Source: Oscheius onirici
Taxonomy: Eukaryota > Nematoda > Chromadorea > Rhabditida > Rhabditidae
DNA length: 64,000 bases
Assembly (NCBI GenBank): GCA_932521025.1
Contig: OW051472.1
Location: forward strand, 8,308,001 to 8,372,000
Reading direction: 5' to 3'
Part shown: piece after piece, positions 42,544-53,335 of the stretch
Position numbering within the stretch: position 1 is the stretch's first letter
How the letters are laid out: every line of letters begins with the position of its first letter
The notes under the pieces: generated by a model
Told to the model about the DNA's origin: nothing
The model's input: the letters and a program-made list of their open reading frames with translations, nothing else
The model's database searches: none
Translations under genes and position numbers: made by a program

Positions 42544-43239
42544 CTAGACGACGAGCTGCTGGACTGCTTCCTTGTTCAAATCCTGGAGTTTCAAAGGACG
42601 GGCAATCAACCATTCCTCTCTACTCATCTCCTCCTTTTCTTCTTCGATCGGATCTGTTCTCTCCGCTTCCAGGACAGTCACAAGCGACTCTTCTTCCGGG
42701 AAATTCTTCATAGGCTCGAGCACATCTGCCCTCTTGCCTCTGACAGCGTGGTCTTCGAAAGCACTGGGGCAGCCATCGACGGAGTGTGTTGACTATGATA
42801 CTTGCGCATCGAGTCACAAGCCGATTCGAATCGAGTCGACTCGAGCTGGCTCGCGAGCCGAGTCGAGTTTAAATTCCGCTTTTAATAATTGTTTTATGTT
42901 TTAATAATTCCCGTTTGTTGAGCCAAATAACCTTTTGACTCAACTCGAGCCGACTCGTGGCTCAAATCGAGCTCGATTCGACTCGAGTCGAGTCGAGTTG
43001 CCCAAGTATATTGGCTATTGAATGACGACTGAAGGAAAGTAGAATGTACGGACAACTTCTACTTTTGTCCCAAGTCACCCACTCAAAAAGAATGTTCTCT
43101 GGATCGCCTACTCCTGGGACTTCATTGACCAGCTTTTCATATCTAAATTTGTATGATACGTATATCATCACTCCTCCTCGATCGCCTCCACTCTACTCTC
43201 CGGCATACTGCTTTGAATTATGACTTCAATCAGCGCCAT
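42544..43239 (-). CDS. Small acidic protein, two-exon model
   Basis: The exon 42790-42544 reads DGCPSAFEDHAVRGKRADV to EEEKEEMSREEWLIARPLK and ends NKEAVQQLVV. A short first exon starting MALIEVIIQSSMPESRVEAI at 43239 is proposed. The intron between them contains the CGAGT-rich palindromic repeat. No domain is recognised; it is about 100 residues, Glu-rich. The C-terminal exon has good coding character, the first exon is less certain. Confidence 0.5.
42801..43008. repeat. CGAGT-rich inverted repeat
   Basis: Left arm about 42801-42870 and right arm about 42940-43008 are imperfect inverted copies, each built of overlapping GAGTCGACTCGAG-type palindromes, around an AT-rich centre. The outer ends ACTTG…CAAGT pair. 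Looks like a small foldback element in the intron of the acidic gene. Confidence 0.65.
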
Positions 43240-43325
43240 TAGTCAGTCGGTCAATCGTGTTCTATTCAACAGAAAACACCCTTATTAGTCCGGAGATTTT
43301 CCTCCGTTTCAAGAAGCTTCGCTAA

Positions 43326-45068
43326 ATGATTGAATGCAACCCCGACCCGTATCCTACGGTATTTCTAGTGGCGCTTCGAGTAGCAGCAGTTGTCACACTG
43401 CCTATTAACCTGTTCGGAATGTACTGCATCGTCTTCAAGGTAATTTAATCCATGAATATAATCAGACAATTTAGAGTCCGAGACATGTGAAGGACGCTAG
43501 ATTCATCCTGTTCGTCTATCAGATCTCCAATACATGTCTGGATTTTTGGATCAACACGGTAGTGGAGCCTGTCCTTTTGTTTCCTCTTCCGTTTGGAAAG
43601 GCTCATGGACTCCTGGGCGTTGTTTACGATCTGCCTTTAAATGTATCTAGACTCTTTTCGTCATTGATTGAAATTTTAGATCGGTATATTGATATCTTTA
43701 ATATCCATCATCAGCACAATGTCTGGCTTTCTACAGATGTTTCACTACCGTCTCAACTTTGTCCTACCAAACGGCAGTATTTTCAAATTTCAATCCCGAT
43801 GGAAGTTTTTCTTTGTTCGTTCCCTCTACTATTGTATATTCGACGGGGCTATAACTGTCGCCTTTTTTGTTTCGAACGGAGACATGTACGAGCAGCAACA
43901 GAATCTTCTTACAGTGAGTTTCAAAACGGAAGAGGGACTACCGTAAGATTTTATTTTCGAAGCTGTGTATCAACTTTTTGCAGCATACTATAGTCTGTTC
44001 AAAATGTAGAGAGCATTTTTTGAATTGGCCCGCGCTTTTTCATTGACTGAGTATCCAACATTTACATGCTGCAACATGCTACACAGCTAAATTCCCGCCA
44101 ATTTGATTTGAAAATTGTTCTAAGAAGAAAGCGCGGGCCAATTCAAAAAATGCTTACGTAAGATACGCAATTACGTACTCACGTTTTTTTGTGGTCAAGA
44201 CAGCATTTCTTACTTTGTGTTGTTCTGCAAAGTTGTAGCCCCTGACGTCCTCTACAACTTTGTAGAACAGCAAAATGCTGAAAAATGATGTCTTGACCGT
44301 GAAAAACGTGAATACGTAATTGCGTATCGGGGGGGGGGGGAGCTTCTAATAGAGGTTTTACAGTATAGCCAAGAAAAATGCGAAGCGAGAATTGGAATTT
44401 CTTGGCTGAGTATCAAATGTACGCGTACTAAGAGACTCAAGGCAAACAGTTAAAATCATACAGTAATCCCTCTTCTTTTTGAAGAGACTCCCAATTCCGA
44501 TTGAAGAACATTCTCTCAGACATACACCTGTGTGCGTCAGTTACTTGAAAACCCGGATCTAATGACTTTCGACTGGCGTAAAGCACTCAGCATGTTCACT
44601 GTCTTCACAGTCGAATGTAAATAATTGTATTTTTTTTCACTCCACGAAATATTTAGGTATCACCATGCTTGTGACGTCTCTGTCCATGCTGGGCTTATCT
44701 TTCTACTACATTCCGCGTCTTCCGGCAATTTCTGAGAAGACCCAGCGCTTGCAGAAAGAGTTCCAGACGTCGCTCTTCTTCCAAGCCTTTTTTCCTCTCA
44801 TTTTTGTGATGCTACCCGGTCTCGTGTTCAATATTCTCACAGTCATCGGATATACCAACTTTCAAAGTATTAGGAACAAGAGACATGTTCCAATAATTCT
44901 ATTTCAGCGCTGACAAATGTAATGTTGGTGTCGATCTCGTGTCACGGAGCCATGTCTACCATTTTGATGATAATTTTCGTCAGGGAATTTCGCAACTTTA
45001 CTCTTCGACTACTCACGATCAAGTCGAAAGTGGCTCCGGCTGAAACTTCTACCAGTCAACACTCGTAG
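43326..45068 (+). CDS. Serpentine chemoreceptor, srh/sri-like
   Basis: A nematode-type seven-helix chemoreceptor. The start exon reads MIECNPDPYPTVFLVALRVA with helix 1 ending FGMYCIVFK. Next come HVKDARFILFVYQISNTCLD, a helix pair around VVEPVLLFPLPFG, LISLISIISTMSGFLQMFHY, FFFVRSLYYCIFDG, and, after a long intron, DWRKALSMFTVFTVECITML, QKEFQTSLFFQAFFPLIFVM and SISCHGAMSTILMIIFV followed by REFRNFTLRLL. The helix 6-7 pattern (Q-x-S-L-F-x-Q-A-x-P and H-G-x-x-S-T) is typical of the Str/srh superfamily. The intron of about 550 bp (from about 43914 to 44495) contains two hairpin elements. Middle exon borders were not fully fixed. These receptors act in chemosensory neuron cilia (family knowledge). 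Confidence 0.75.
44012..44154. mobile_element. Hairpin element next to MITE copy 3
   Basis: Arms of about 28 bp (AGCATTTTTTGAATTGGCCC and its complement at 44128-44154) enclose about 90 bp. It directly abuts MITE copy 3, whose left terminal repeat is missing, so it may have replaced or transposed into that end. Confidence 0.65.
44155..44363. mobile_element. TA-flanked MITE family, copy 3 (left end lost)
   Basis: It shares GTCAAGACAGCATTTCTTAC and TACGTAATTGCGTA with copy 1. The right end GCTTCTAATAGAGGTTTTAC followed by AG and TA is present; the left end CCGTATT is absent. A run of 12 G (44329-44340) replaces the GTGC-proximal sequence. Confidence 0.75.
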
Positions 45069-46346
45069 TTCACTAAAGAATATGTCTGTTTATATAAAAG
45101 TAATTGTCCATCGTTCGTACATCATATTAGCAATCTTCTTACCCCAGTGTCACTTTTTCTTGATCCAGCTGATTCGGACATCTTATAGCTTCACGGAGCC
45201 ATGCAGCCACTCATAGGTTCGTCGGTCTAGAAGCGTAACTCCCACAATACATCTCATCATCTTTCGTAATGCAGTTATAAGCCTGTTCAGCCCCTTTTCT
45301 CTCAAAGTCATTGGAAAGATATCAATGACCAAGGAATCCCTTCAAAATGATGTCAATTTCGTCTTCTCGACTCCAAGACGCTGCTCGAATTTCAGTACAA
45401 GCCATTCTTTGTTCTGATCTCTTCTTCTCGTTCTCCACAGCCTCGCGTAGATTGACGTCATCTCCTCGATCGGAGAACCTGAATCCATGCGCGAGCGACA
45501 GAGCTTTTCCTCTTCCTCACCGGTTGACAAACACTCGGAGAACGTCACTGTCCAGTCCGTGTTCGTCCACTCAGAGTCGCCTCATTTTGAACCAGTAGAG
45601 CCAGTTCCTGCCCTTCCGCCCACTCTGAAGGGGATCAGTCTTAGTGCCCGCGGGCACTTTGTTCCCTGTGTCTTCTGCTCAATTAATCCTATCTTGTTCT
45701 CTTTGCAAGCCATGAAATAGTTCAGTCCGCGATTTGTCAGCTGTGTTGACTGTCGTGAGTCAGTCCAGTCGCTCCCGTCTCTGACGCAAAACATTATACC
45801 CTTTCAAGCCCATTCCTCATGTTAATTTATTCACTTTAAGCTGAGAGTATCCCCCAGGTGTCTGTGCTTTTCATTTCATCTCTGAAGCTTTACAATCATA
45901 GGTCTGTTTGGTTGGAAGCCAATGCACACAAACATGCTTTATTATGGGTGTCGTCTTCCAGGAGTCTCGTCTGATTCCCAGATCCCCGCTTTGATCGCAA
46001 AAGACTCTCTTTGCAGGTCTCTAAATATACGTCTTTTGCATCGGTCGCCTTTTCGAGAAACCTGTTCCATTACCGGTATCGTCTTGCTGAATCAGGGTCA
46101 ATCATGCTAAAGGAGACTAAAGACTCGCTCATTTTATTTTTGTCACCGTTCATATCTTCTATTATTTTCTATTACTAGATCACATCTGTCCCGTAGATTA
46201 CTTATATTTCACAATGCTTTTCGCCGAACCACTGATATTTCCCCTAACATTATCTCTCTCTGACGCAAGTCTTTGCGCTATTTGGTGTCAAAACAACACC
46301 TTCCTAATCGCTACTTCTTCCTCGTTAAATGAGCCCTTTTCAGAAA
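45069..46346. other. Region with an uncertain coding segment
   Basis: Between 45427 and 45720 the plus strand has an open, hydrophilic frame (SMRERQSFSSSSPVDKHSEN and FEPVEPVPALPPTLKG) that could be an exon of a small gene. A possible first exon MTKESLQNDVNFVFSTPRR lies at 45327. I could not join them without a stop. The rest shows nothing clear. Confidence 0.3.
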
Positions 46347-46586
46347 ATGTCTACTTCCATGATTTCCATTCGAGTGACTGATGAGAACGGATCTCTCGTC
46401 TCCAATCCTTCCTCTCAGAACAGTTCCTGTAGACGACTCGTCTCGCCGCCTCCCTCGAAAGATCGAGTCTCTGCCGCCAACTTTTTCCTCAACACAAAGG
46501 TGAGACATATTCATTGCATAACAAACATATTTTAGTCATCTTCTCTACAACCCTTCAGCCAACAGACCAACCATCGACCACTGTAG
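46347..46586 (+). CDS. Small Ser-rich protein, unrecognised
   Basis: ATG at 46347 lies four bases after CTTTTCAG, a likely trans-splice acceptor. Exon 1 reads MSTSMISIRVTDENGSLVSN to AANFFLNTK, then a GT-AG intron and a second exon SSSLQPFSQQTNHRPL to the stop. An alternative acceptor gives a different 28-residue tail. About 70 residues, no domain. AATAAA at about 46643 is followed within 55 bp by the acceptor and ATG of the next gene, an operon-like spacing. Confidence 0.5.
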
Positions 46587-46699
46587 ATTTCTATTTAAAT
46601 GGTTCATGTCTTCCACCCATTCCAAGGATATTCCTCTTAACATAATAAAACTTGTACATGAATAATTGTTTGTCGTCACTCTTCTTGGCAACCAGACTC

Positions 46700-47727
46700 A
46701 TGCCGCGCACACACAGAGGTTCGTTTTCTTTTCTCCCTATGTATCGGGAAAATCTTGGATAAACAGTGTTCAGGTCTGAGACAGTCATTTGTTTACCGTC
46801 TGGAAGTCAAAGGGGATGTGCCAGTTCATTCCAAAATTGACCAATCTTATGATCAGAAGCACACGGCTAGAGATATCCTACGTTGGCTGGCTTTTTTGAT
46901 AGTTTAATTCTTGATTGTAGCCTATGCGCCATACGTTCGAACACAGACTCATGAGCACTTTGAGCCAAGGCGACAGCATAAGAACTATGAGCCGAGAAAA
47001 CATGAAGAACCAAGACGACCAGCGAGTGATGACGAAGTGATAACTAGAAGGAAACCGGAAAAGAAACGGATCAGGTATTAGAACTTGTATATTGTTCGAG
47101 ATTAAAAACAGTTGGGACACGTCTGGTGACTCAGTTCGACTCTACACACCTCCATCTCCAGAAAGAGCTAAAAGCGCCGATGAAGTAAGAAAAAAGCCGT
47201 CAAACAAGCCAAAAACGAAGTGAGTGACTGTTGATCTTAGCTCTTAATCGAAGTTTTCAGAAAGAAGAAACCAAAAGTCGACGATGGGAAACGACGACAG
47301 GCTGAAGAAGAGGAGAGGCGGAGAAGATTTCGGATTGAGGAGGAGGAAAGGAAGAGACGATCGGAAAGGGAGAGACAAGCTGTTGAGGAGGAAAGAAGAC
47401 GACGGGCTGAGATGGAAAGACGAGCTATTGAAGAACAGAAAAGAAGACAGGTAATAGACTTTGATAGTTTATTCAAAAAAAGTTGTACAGGTCCCGGTTC
47501 ATAAGAGTCGTCCAGTGGCCAAGAAAGTAGCTGCTCCGAGACGATCTCGCTCTGAGGAAAGTCGAAAACCCAAAGCGGCTGCTCGTCAAAGAACAAGAAG
47601 TTCGTCAAGCCGTCGCGGAGCAACCAAATCTCTTCAAAAACCGAAATGGAGCTATGTGGGAGATCCCACAAGAAAGGCTTACGTGACTCGCCAAGCACCG
47701 ACATATCTCTCCGATTTCCATTTTTGA
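46700..47727 (+). CDS. Highly charged coiled-coil protein
   Basis: The start MPRTHRG follows an ACCAG acceptor at 46695 and splices into LRQSFVYRLEVKGDVPVHSK, giving in order HTARDILPYAPYVRTQTHEH, a proline/basic stretch RKHEEPRRPASDDEVITRR, LYTPPSPERAKSADE, and a long Glu/Arg helix (EEEERRRRFRIEEEERKRRS to MERRAIEEQKRRQ) that is single-alpha-helix or coiled-coil-like. The C-terminus is strongly basic with SR-type runs (RTRSSSSRRG) and ends WSYVGDPTRKAYVTRQAPTY then LSDFHF. No enzyme motif. It could be a microtubule- or RNA-associated protein; this is guesswork. Introns at about 46723-46777, 46851-46918, 47081-47110, 47220-47260 and 47452-47490. Confidence 0.65.
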
Positions 47728-47859
47728 GCAGCTTGAAAAATTTACGGATACTGTCCAAATCAATGGCTCATCAGTTTTATTACATATCTGCAAACATAAA
47801 TATCTTACATTCTTGTTAGTCATTCTATCATCGTGGTTAGACCGGGGAAGGACTGGGAT

Positions 47860-50029
47860 TTATGCTTCTTCGAAGAGTTTTTGAACGGCATCCGTCAGGG
47901 CTCCTTGACTAGACGAACAGAGTCTAAAAATTTATGTTCTAAGAAATTTATGCTTTTACCGTTTAAGATTATGATCAGCAAGAGGGTTCTCTGCAGCTGC
48001 TCGACTCCTGACGAAGCGACTTCTGGCTATGTCGCGAAGAGAGTCAGCTTCGGTGGTCCAGCGACGAGCCGAATCCAGCCATCGGAAGAGTGAATCTGAA
48101 AAAAAACTCGGTTTTTAAACAAAACCGATTTTACCTATTTCATTAGCAAAAGAGCTCTCATCGAGATACTGTGTCTGAGTCGAGGCAAAAATCTCCAGAA
48201 CGGGTTGCAGAAACGGAATCACAACGCCAGAAAGTTGCGTCTCATTGGCTTTTTTGAGTTGACCGAAGATTGCTCGAAGTGATCGAAGTTCTGAGAGAGA
48301 CGACAAGTCGAGACTGGTGAACAGATGACTCTGGGAGAGCAACTGAAAAAAGTGGCCAATTTGAACAGAACAAAATATTTTACCATTTTGTTTTCCAATG
48401 CTGCCATGATATTGGCAAAACCGAAGATGTTTCCATGTTTGTTCAAAAGTTGATCAGCAGTCAGGACCCATTGTCGGACCATCCGAGGACCTTCGTTCTT
48501 CGGAACCGAGGCGATGCTCACAACCACTGTCCATTGAACATTCCGACACCTAAAATCCCTTTTTATTTGAAGAAAATATTTGAATCCAACCTGGACAAAA
48601 GATCTTTTCTCAGCGAGGCACCGTGTGGAAGGAGAAGCAAGCGAAGTCCATTGTCCACTCCGAGGCCGGACTTTTCCGACAGTCCAAGAAAATGCAGCAT
48701 TTTGGCGTCTTCGTAGCTGATTCCCTCGGCAATCTCTATCGACTTCTTGTTCAGCATAAAAAACTTGAGCTGATTCAGTTGCGGTGTACAGAAGACAGTA
48801 GAAGTTGATTCATTTGGAGGAGATGGAGAAGAGTAGATGCCGGAGTCTCGTCGTGAGAATTTGTTTCCGGACATGTCAGAATCACTGCTTCCATCACTGA
48901 GTCTCTTCGACAGAACGTCATAGTCAGAAGTGGCCACCAGTTCAGTCTTTCTCAATGTATCGTAGTCCGAAGTCGTATTCAAGGCGGGCAATCTGTCATA
49001 GTCTGATTGCGAGTGTCTGCTCCTTCTCGGCTCATCGTAATCGACAAAGGCACTGTCCCGAGCCTCTTCTTCCGGCGTCCGAGCTTGTGGAACGGAGATG
49101 GAAGTAGTCAAGAGCGGCTTCTTCGAGAGGATAGCCGGTCTGGGCGGAAGAGCCGGTCTGGCAGTATGTGGCAGTGGGACGGAAGGCGGAGCTGGAGATG
49201 CCAGTCTCAGGTTAAGACACGACTGGAATTGCCTGGACATACTGGTCGAGAGAATGGATTGCATGCTGCCTGATCTGTTCTTCAAAGAAAGAGACGCATC
49301 CAGAATATCTTCCATCGCATCGTAGTCAACATCACAATAGTCCTCTTGGTCTTCAGATTCTCGAGGAGAACGAATGGGAAGAGGAAGAGGTCTGCCGACT
49401 AGAGCGGCAGGCAGAGGAGGGACTATCTGTCGCTCGGGAGTGTATGACGAGACTGGACGAAGAGTTCGAGGCATCTGACGCAGCGTTGCTTGACTGACCA
49501 GAACTTGTCGACCGAGAGACGACGGGACAGTTTTTTGCTCTCCTGGTCGGAAGACGTGCATATAGGCAGCCTCCAGATCTTTCGGATGAGTCGACAATGT
49601 ACCAGAAGTGTTCTTCCTAGCTCCCGATTCGAGAATACAACCAGAAGAAAGAGTGATGGGCTTCTTGTGGTTCAAATAGAACAGAATAAGGTCGAGAACA
49701 GTAGCAAACTGCTCGTCTTCGAACTGAAACTTATATTTTTTGGAAAGGAGTCAAAATTACATGAAAAGTCTTCTTTCCTTTCTCGACGGTGCAGTTTACT
49801 TGAAAATGAAGCGCCTTCCTCTTCCATCTCGTCGTCAGAACATATTCTCCCGGATTCGATATCGAATCTCTGATCTAAACATCTCATACTCTTTGCTTTG
49901 TGATCATTAACAAACCAGAAACTCTCCTTCCAACTTGACACTCGCTTCAGCTTCAATTCTTGTCACTTTGCCGTGGTACCAGACCTGCTGCTGTAATGCT
50001 GCATCACTGGGACCGGGCTCATCTGCCAT
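47860..50029 (-). CDS. SH2-RasGEF adaptor of the BCAR3/NSP (SH2D3) family
   Basis: The start MADEPGPSDAALQQQVWYHG at 50029 follows TTCTTTTCAG. An SH2 domain runs through WYHGKVTRIEAEASVKLEGE, FLIRDSISNPGEYVLTTRW (FLxR phosphotyrosine pocket), HFQVNCTVEKGKK and FYLNHKKPITLSSGCILES. A linker of about 200 residues is proline-rich and has repeated tyrosine motifs (SDYDRL, SDYDTL, SDYDVL, DVDYDAM, FVDYDEP). The C-terminal part, SKRL… to LSYEDAKMLHFLGL-like EGISYEDAKMLHFL, QWVLTADQLLNKHGNIFGFA and ALTDAVQKLFEEA, is a divergent Cdc25-type RasGEF fold. In vertebrates this fold binds p130Cas rather than activating Ras (known). Exons: 50029-49916, 49874-49761, 49723-48594, about 48551-48384, 48341 onward, ending 47860. 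It probably links receptor tyrosine signalling to adhesion. Confidence 0.85.
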
Positions 50030-53000
50030 CTGAAAAGAAACTGACAAACGAACACTTGTCAGAAGAAGTGTGTAACAAAGAACGTAGGCTAATTGTGGCT
50101 GGCGCAACAGTGGCGTATCGGGAAGAATGCGACGGAACGGCTTTCGATCCCAGGGGACAACGGGGGTCATTCCACCAGCTGATTAGCGCCAGCCGGGCAC
50201 TCTCGATTCTTAGGGAGATATTTTAAAAAATTGAGATGTGGCAACTGTCCGCCAGACGAAAAAGGGACCCTACGGCATGGGAAAGGTCGATCGTAGAGGC
50301 GGGTAATTGTAGAGATGAGATGTCGTAAAAGGGTGCGAATTGTATGAATCTTTGGAGAGAGAATAGGCGCCATAATCCAGTTCAAAACACCTATTCAAAT
50401 AGAACAAAAAGTGAACATATCCGGAGGGGCAAAGAAAAGCATATGAGATGAAGTGCTATAATTGGAGAGACCGTAAACGGAGCCAAGTGAGAGCCAGCTG
50501 GGCTAAGAAGTAGTCACCATCTGTGAGAGCAAATCAGTCGGGGGAGGTCACTAATATTCGGGAATCAGGCCTCGTTACGCATTGTTGCCGTCTCGGAAGA
50601 GACACAACCAAATTACGCCATCCATCCTTGGATCGACACCACAAATTAACTACTCCCGGAAGGACAGCCCTACCGAAGAGTAATTTGGAATATGGCAGAA
50701 ACAATTGCGCGAGAAGGCGTCAGCTGGCAGTTGATCCTCTTTTTGAGAGTACAGCTGACCCCCGGCTCGCGCAAACAGCCGTACAATACGTAGTAGAATG
50801 GAGAGAGAGACTACGCTCACTAGTTGTCACAAAGGCCGTCAGCTAATGAATTTAGAGTCAATCGGATTGAAGACGAGTGTTTTGCGTGACTGCTATGGCG
50901 GCAGATGGTCTATCACTATGTATGCTAATGTCCGTACCACGGATTGCCGCCTCCCTAAATTAATGGCAGCGGAAGTGTGGGGTACACGAAAGCACACGAA
51001 AGAACACAATGGATGGCCTCAGGATGATCTATGCACATGGTCATCAATCTGACCTGCTTAGATAAATGTTCGTCATGTCTGATTAATGATTGAAGAACAA
51101 TGAGACCTCTCGACATCAGTGGCATCTTGAAAGAGACCGGCGGTCTATCAACTTGTGCGACGGGTTATTTGCAAAAATTGGGGTAATTTAAAATAATGTT
51201 CGACCAGAATAAAGGTTCCCAAGGTTAAATACAAATATAGGTCCCACCATAATTTGAAAAAATCGTCCACCGATTAAAGTATAACTCCCCACACATTCAG
51301 GTAAGAGTCCCACTTCGGCTATAGTTGCATCAGAGAACCTTTACTTGTGTGGGGACCTATATTTAAATTTTCTCCAAGAATTGTTTCAAAAGAGTGGAAT
51401 GAGTTGTCTAAAGATGTGTCCTTATCATTGCCTTTTTTTCCAAATAAGACGGCTCTCAATACCACACGATAAGAGTCTCTTGTTGGCGAGGATGAGGACT
51501 GTTTGTGGTCGGGGTGCGATAGAGCGAATCTTCGGCAAATAGGGAATACTACGACTGTCCATCAGCCACGCGAAACAAGCTTCGAACGGCGGGATTAGAA
51601 AGTAAGGTCGGTGATGAATGGAACAAGCACGTGCCGCTTACCCAAAGAGAAGAAGCAGAAACGAGGAGGCACAAAAGGCGGAATATCTTTGGGCAAACAG
51701 ACGGGGCGAGTAGTATCAACAGTCGAAGCGGATCCAAGTTTTTGTTAGTCCAAGACTGACCCTTGTTTATGTTGATCTGGTCACAAAAAGGACAGACGAT
51801 CGATATCCTCACAGAAACGGGGGGTCATGACGAACAGAGATCATCTTCAAGAAATTTCTCAAAGAAAATGACCGCCAAGGGAAAGATAAAATTCAAACGG
51901 GTCATAATGCTATAGATGGCTCAGAAGACTGTTTATTTGACTAGTTGGTAGTGATAAGCAGACGTGAAATCGGAAGTAAAAGAACGCCAACGCGATGACA
52001 CCAACAGTTTCCTATTGCATTCAAAAACAGGACAAAAATGGAGACGGAATGACCGTAAAAAGGCTACTTTTGTGGCGGTTAGAGTCGTCTTCTCACGGCC
52101 CCCTCACGGCGCGACGGAATGACGCATCGGCTGGCTGAATCATGGCCAATGTGCTCCCGAATACAATTCGAAAGGAGTCCCAAGAGAGATGATCAGAACG
52201 TAATTATGCTGTCTTCTCGTCTCGTTTTTACAACCCCTTACGGCCCGCGGTTATCGCAGTTCATCGAGGATTGATGAAGGCTGCACACGGCTGGCACAGA
52301 GCTTTTGGAACAAGAGAGGCGGATAGGATAATTGGAGGGCAGACTGACAGCCACTGTGATTACTCGACTTTTCCGGTCGAGAAGTGTTCCAGGGGCCAGG
52401 TGTGCGTCCGGAGCAGCCTGAGGGACTCATGCGCGGCCCATTTGACCCATCTGGTCAGTTTCTGCTCTGATGGGTCGTCTGTCAGTTTTCATTCTATGGG
52501 AGACGAGCCGTTTTCATTAAAATGGCCGCGGGCGGTGAAAGGAAAGCGAATTGTGGAGGAAGTAACTGTTAGAAATGACTAATCAATGGCCGGAAACGGA
52601 AAAGATACGGAGGGAAGGCGGGCATAGAACAAAAAAAAGAAGAGTTGCGCAAGGTGGACAGTTGCCACCGCTGTTGCACATCTGGCCGGATTTGTAACCG
52701 ATCCAAAGGATTTACGGTCAAGAGGCCCGACTCAAGATTGACCGACGGGTCAGGTGAAAGAGATCTAAGGAGAAAGTCAACAGCAAATTTAGCTGGGGGG
52801 AACGGGTCTGAGTCATATTGAAAGTGTGAGAAAGCGTGGGGGCGAACATTAACATCGATTCGTCTGAATACCGTGATAAGAATCGGCAACTGTCAAAAGT
52901 ACTAAATTTTGGCAAAAATTTTACAGCTTTTCAGCTAAAATTTTCTTGGTGAAAACTAAGCATGCCTTTGTAATTATACAAAGCCCCTGTAGAAAGATAT

Positions 53001-53335
53001 GAGTCTCCGTTGCTACACAGGTAAAAAGCAACGAGAACATCTGGTCTGGATCCGCCACAGAAAAGATAAAAGAGTAGGGGAGAGGAGTTGTTTTACGAGG
53101 GTCAGATCGGCTACATTGCGGTGACTGACCTTTCTCGAGGAAGGCAGATGTACATCCCGATAGAGACTATGCATAGCCATGTAAAACGGGCCAGCTGCGA
53201 CACGGGCTCAAATAGAGCCGGTCAAGAAGACGCAACAATGAGCAGACAGCGGGTTGCATAAAACATTTATCGTGTATCTAAAAGTGAAAGGAAAGAGGCA
53301 CCCGCACAGAATCTGTAACCCATAAACTATGAGCA
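50030..53335. other. Large intergenic interval upstream of the BCAR3-like gene
   Basis: About 3.3 kb with only short, unlinked open frames on both strands. It may contain distal promoter elements or 5' noncoding exons of the BCAR3-like gene. At 51180-51370 several phrases of the type GGTTCCCA, GGTCCCACC and GGGACCTATATTT recur loosely, but no clear repeat unit was established. Confidence 0.45.

Noticed and set aside
47833..48093. Plus-strand open frame over the 3' end of the BCAR3-like gene
   Set aside because: The minus strand reads a conserved RasGEF tail with phased introns here, so the plus frame is a shadow.
49007..49325. Plus-strand frames inside the BCAR3-like gene
   Set aside because: Antisense shadows of the 1.1 kb linker exon; no splice or start support.
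50030..53335. Several 60-107 codon open frames in the large intergenic interval
   Set aside because: Compositionally poor, no linked splice sites or recognisable motifs.
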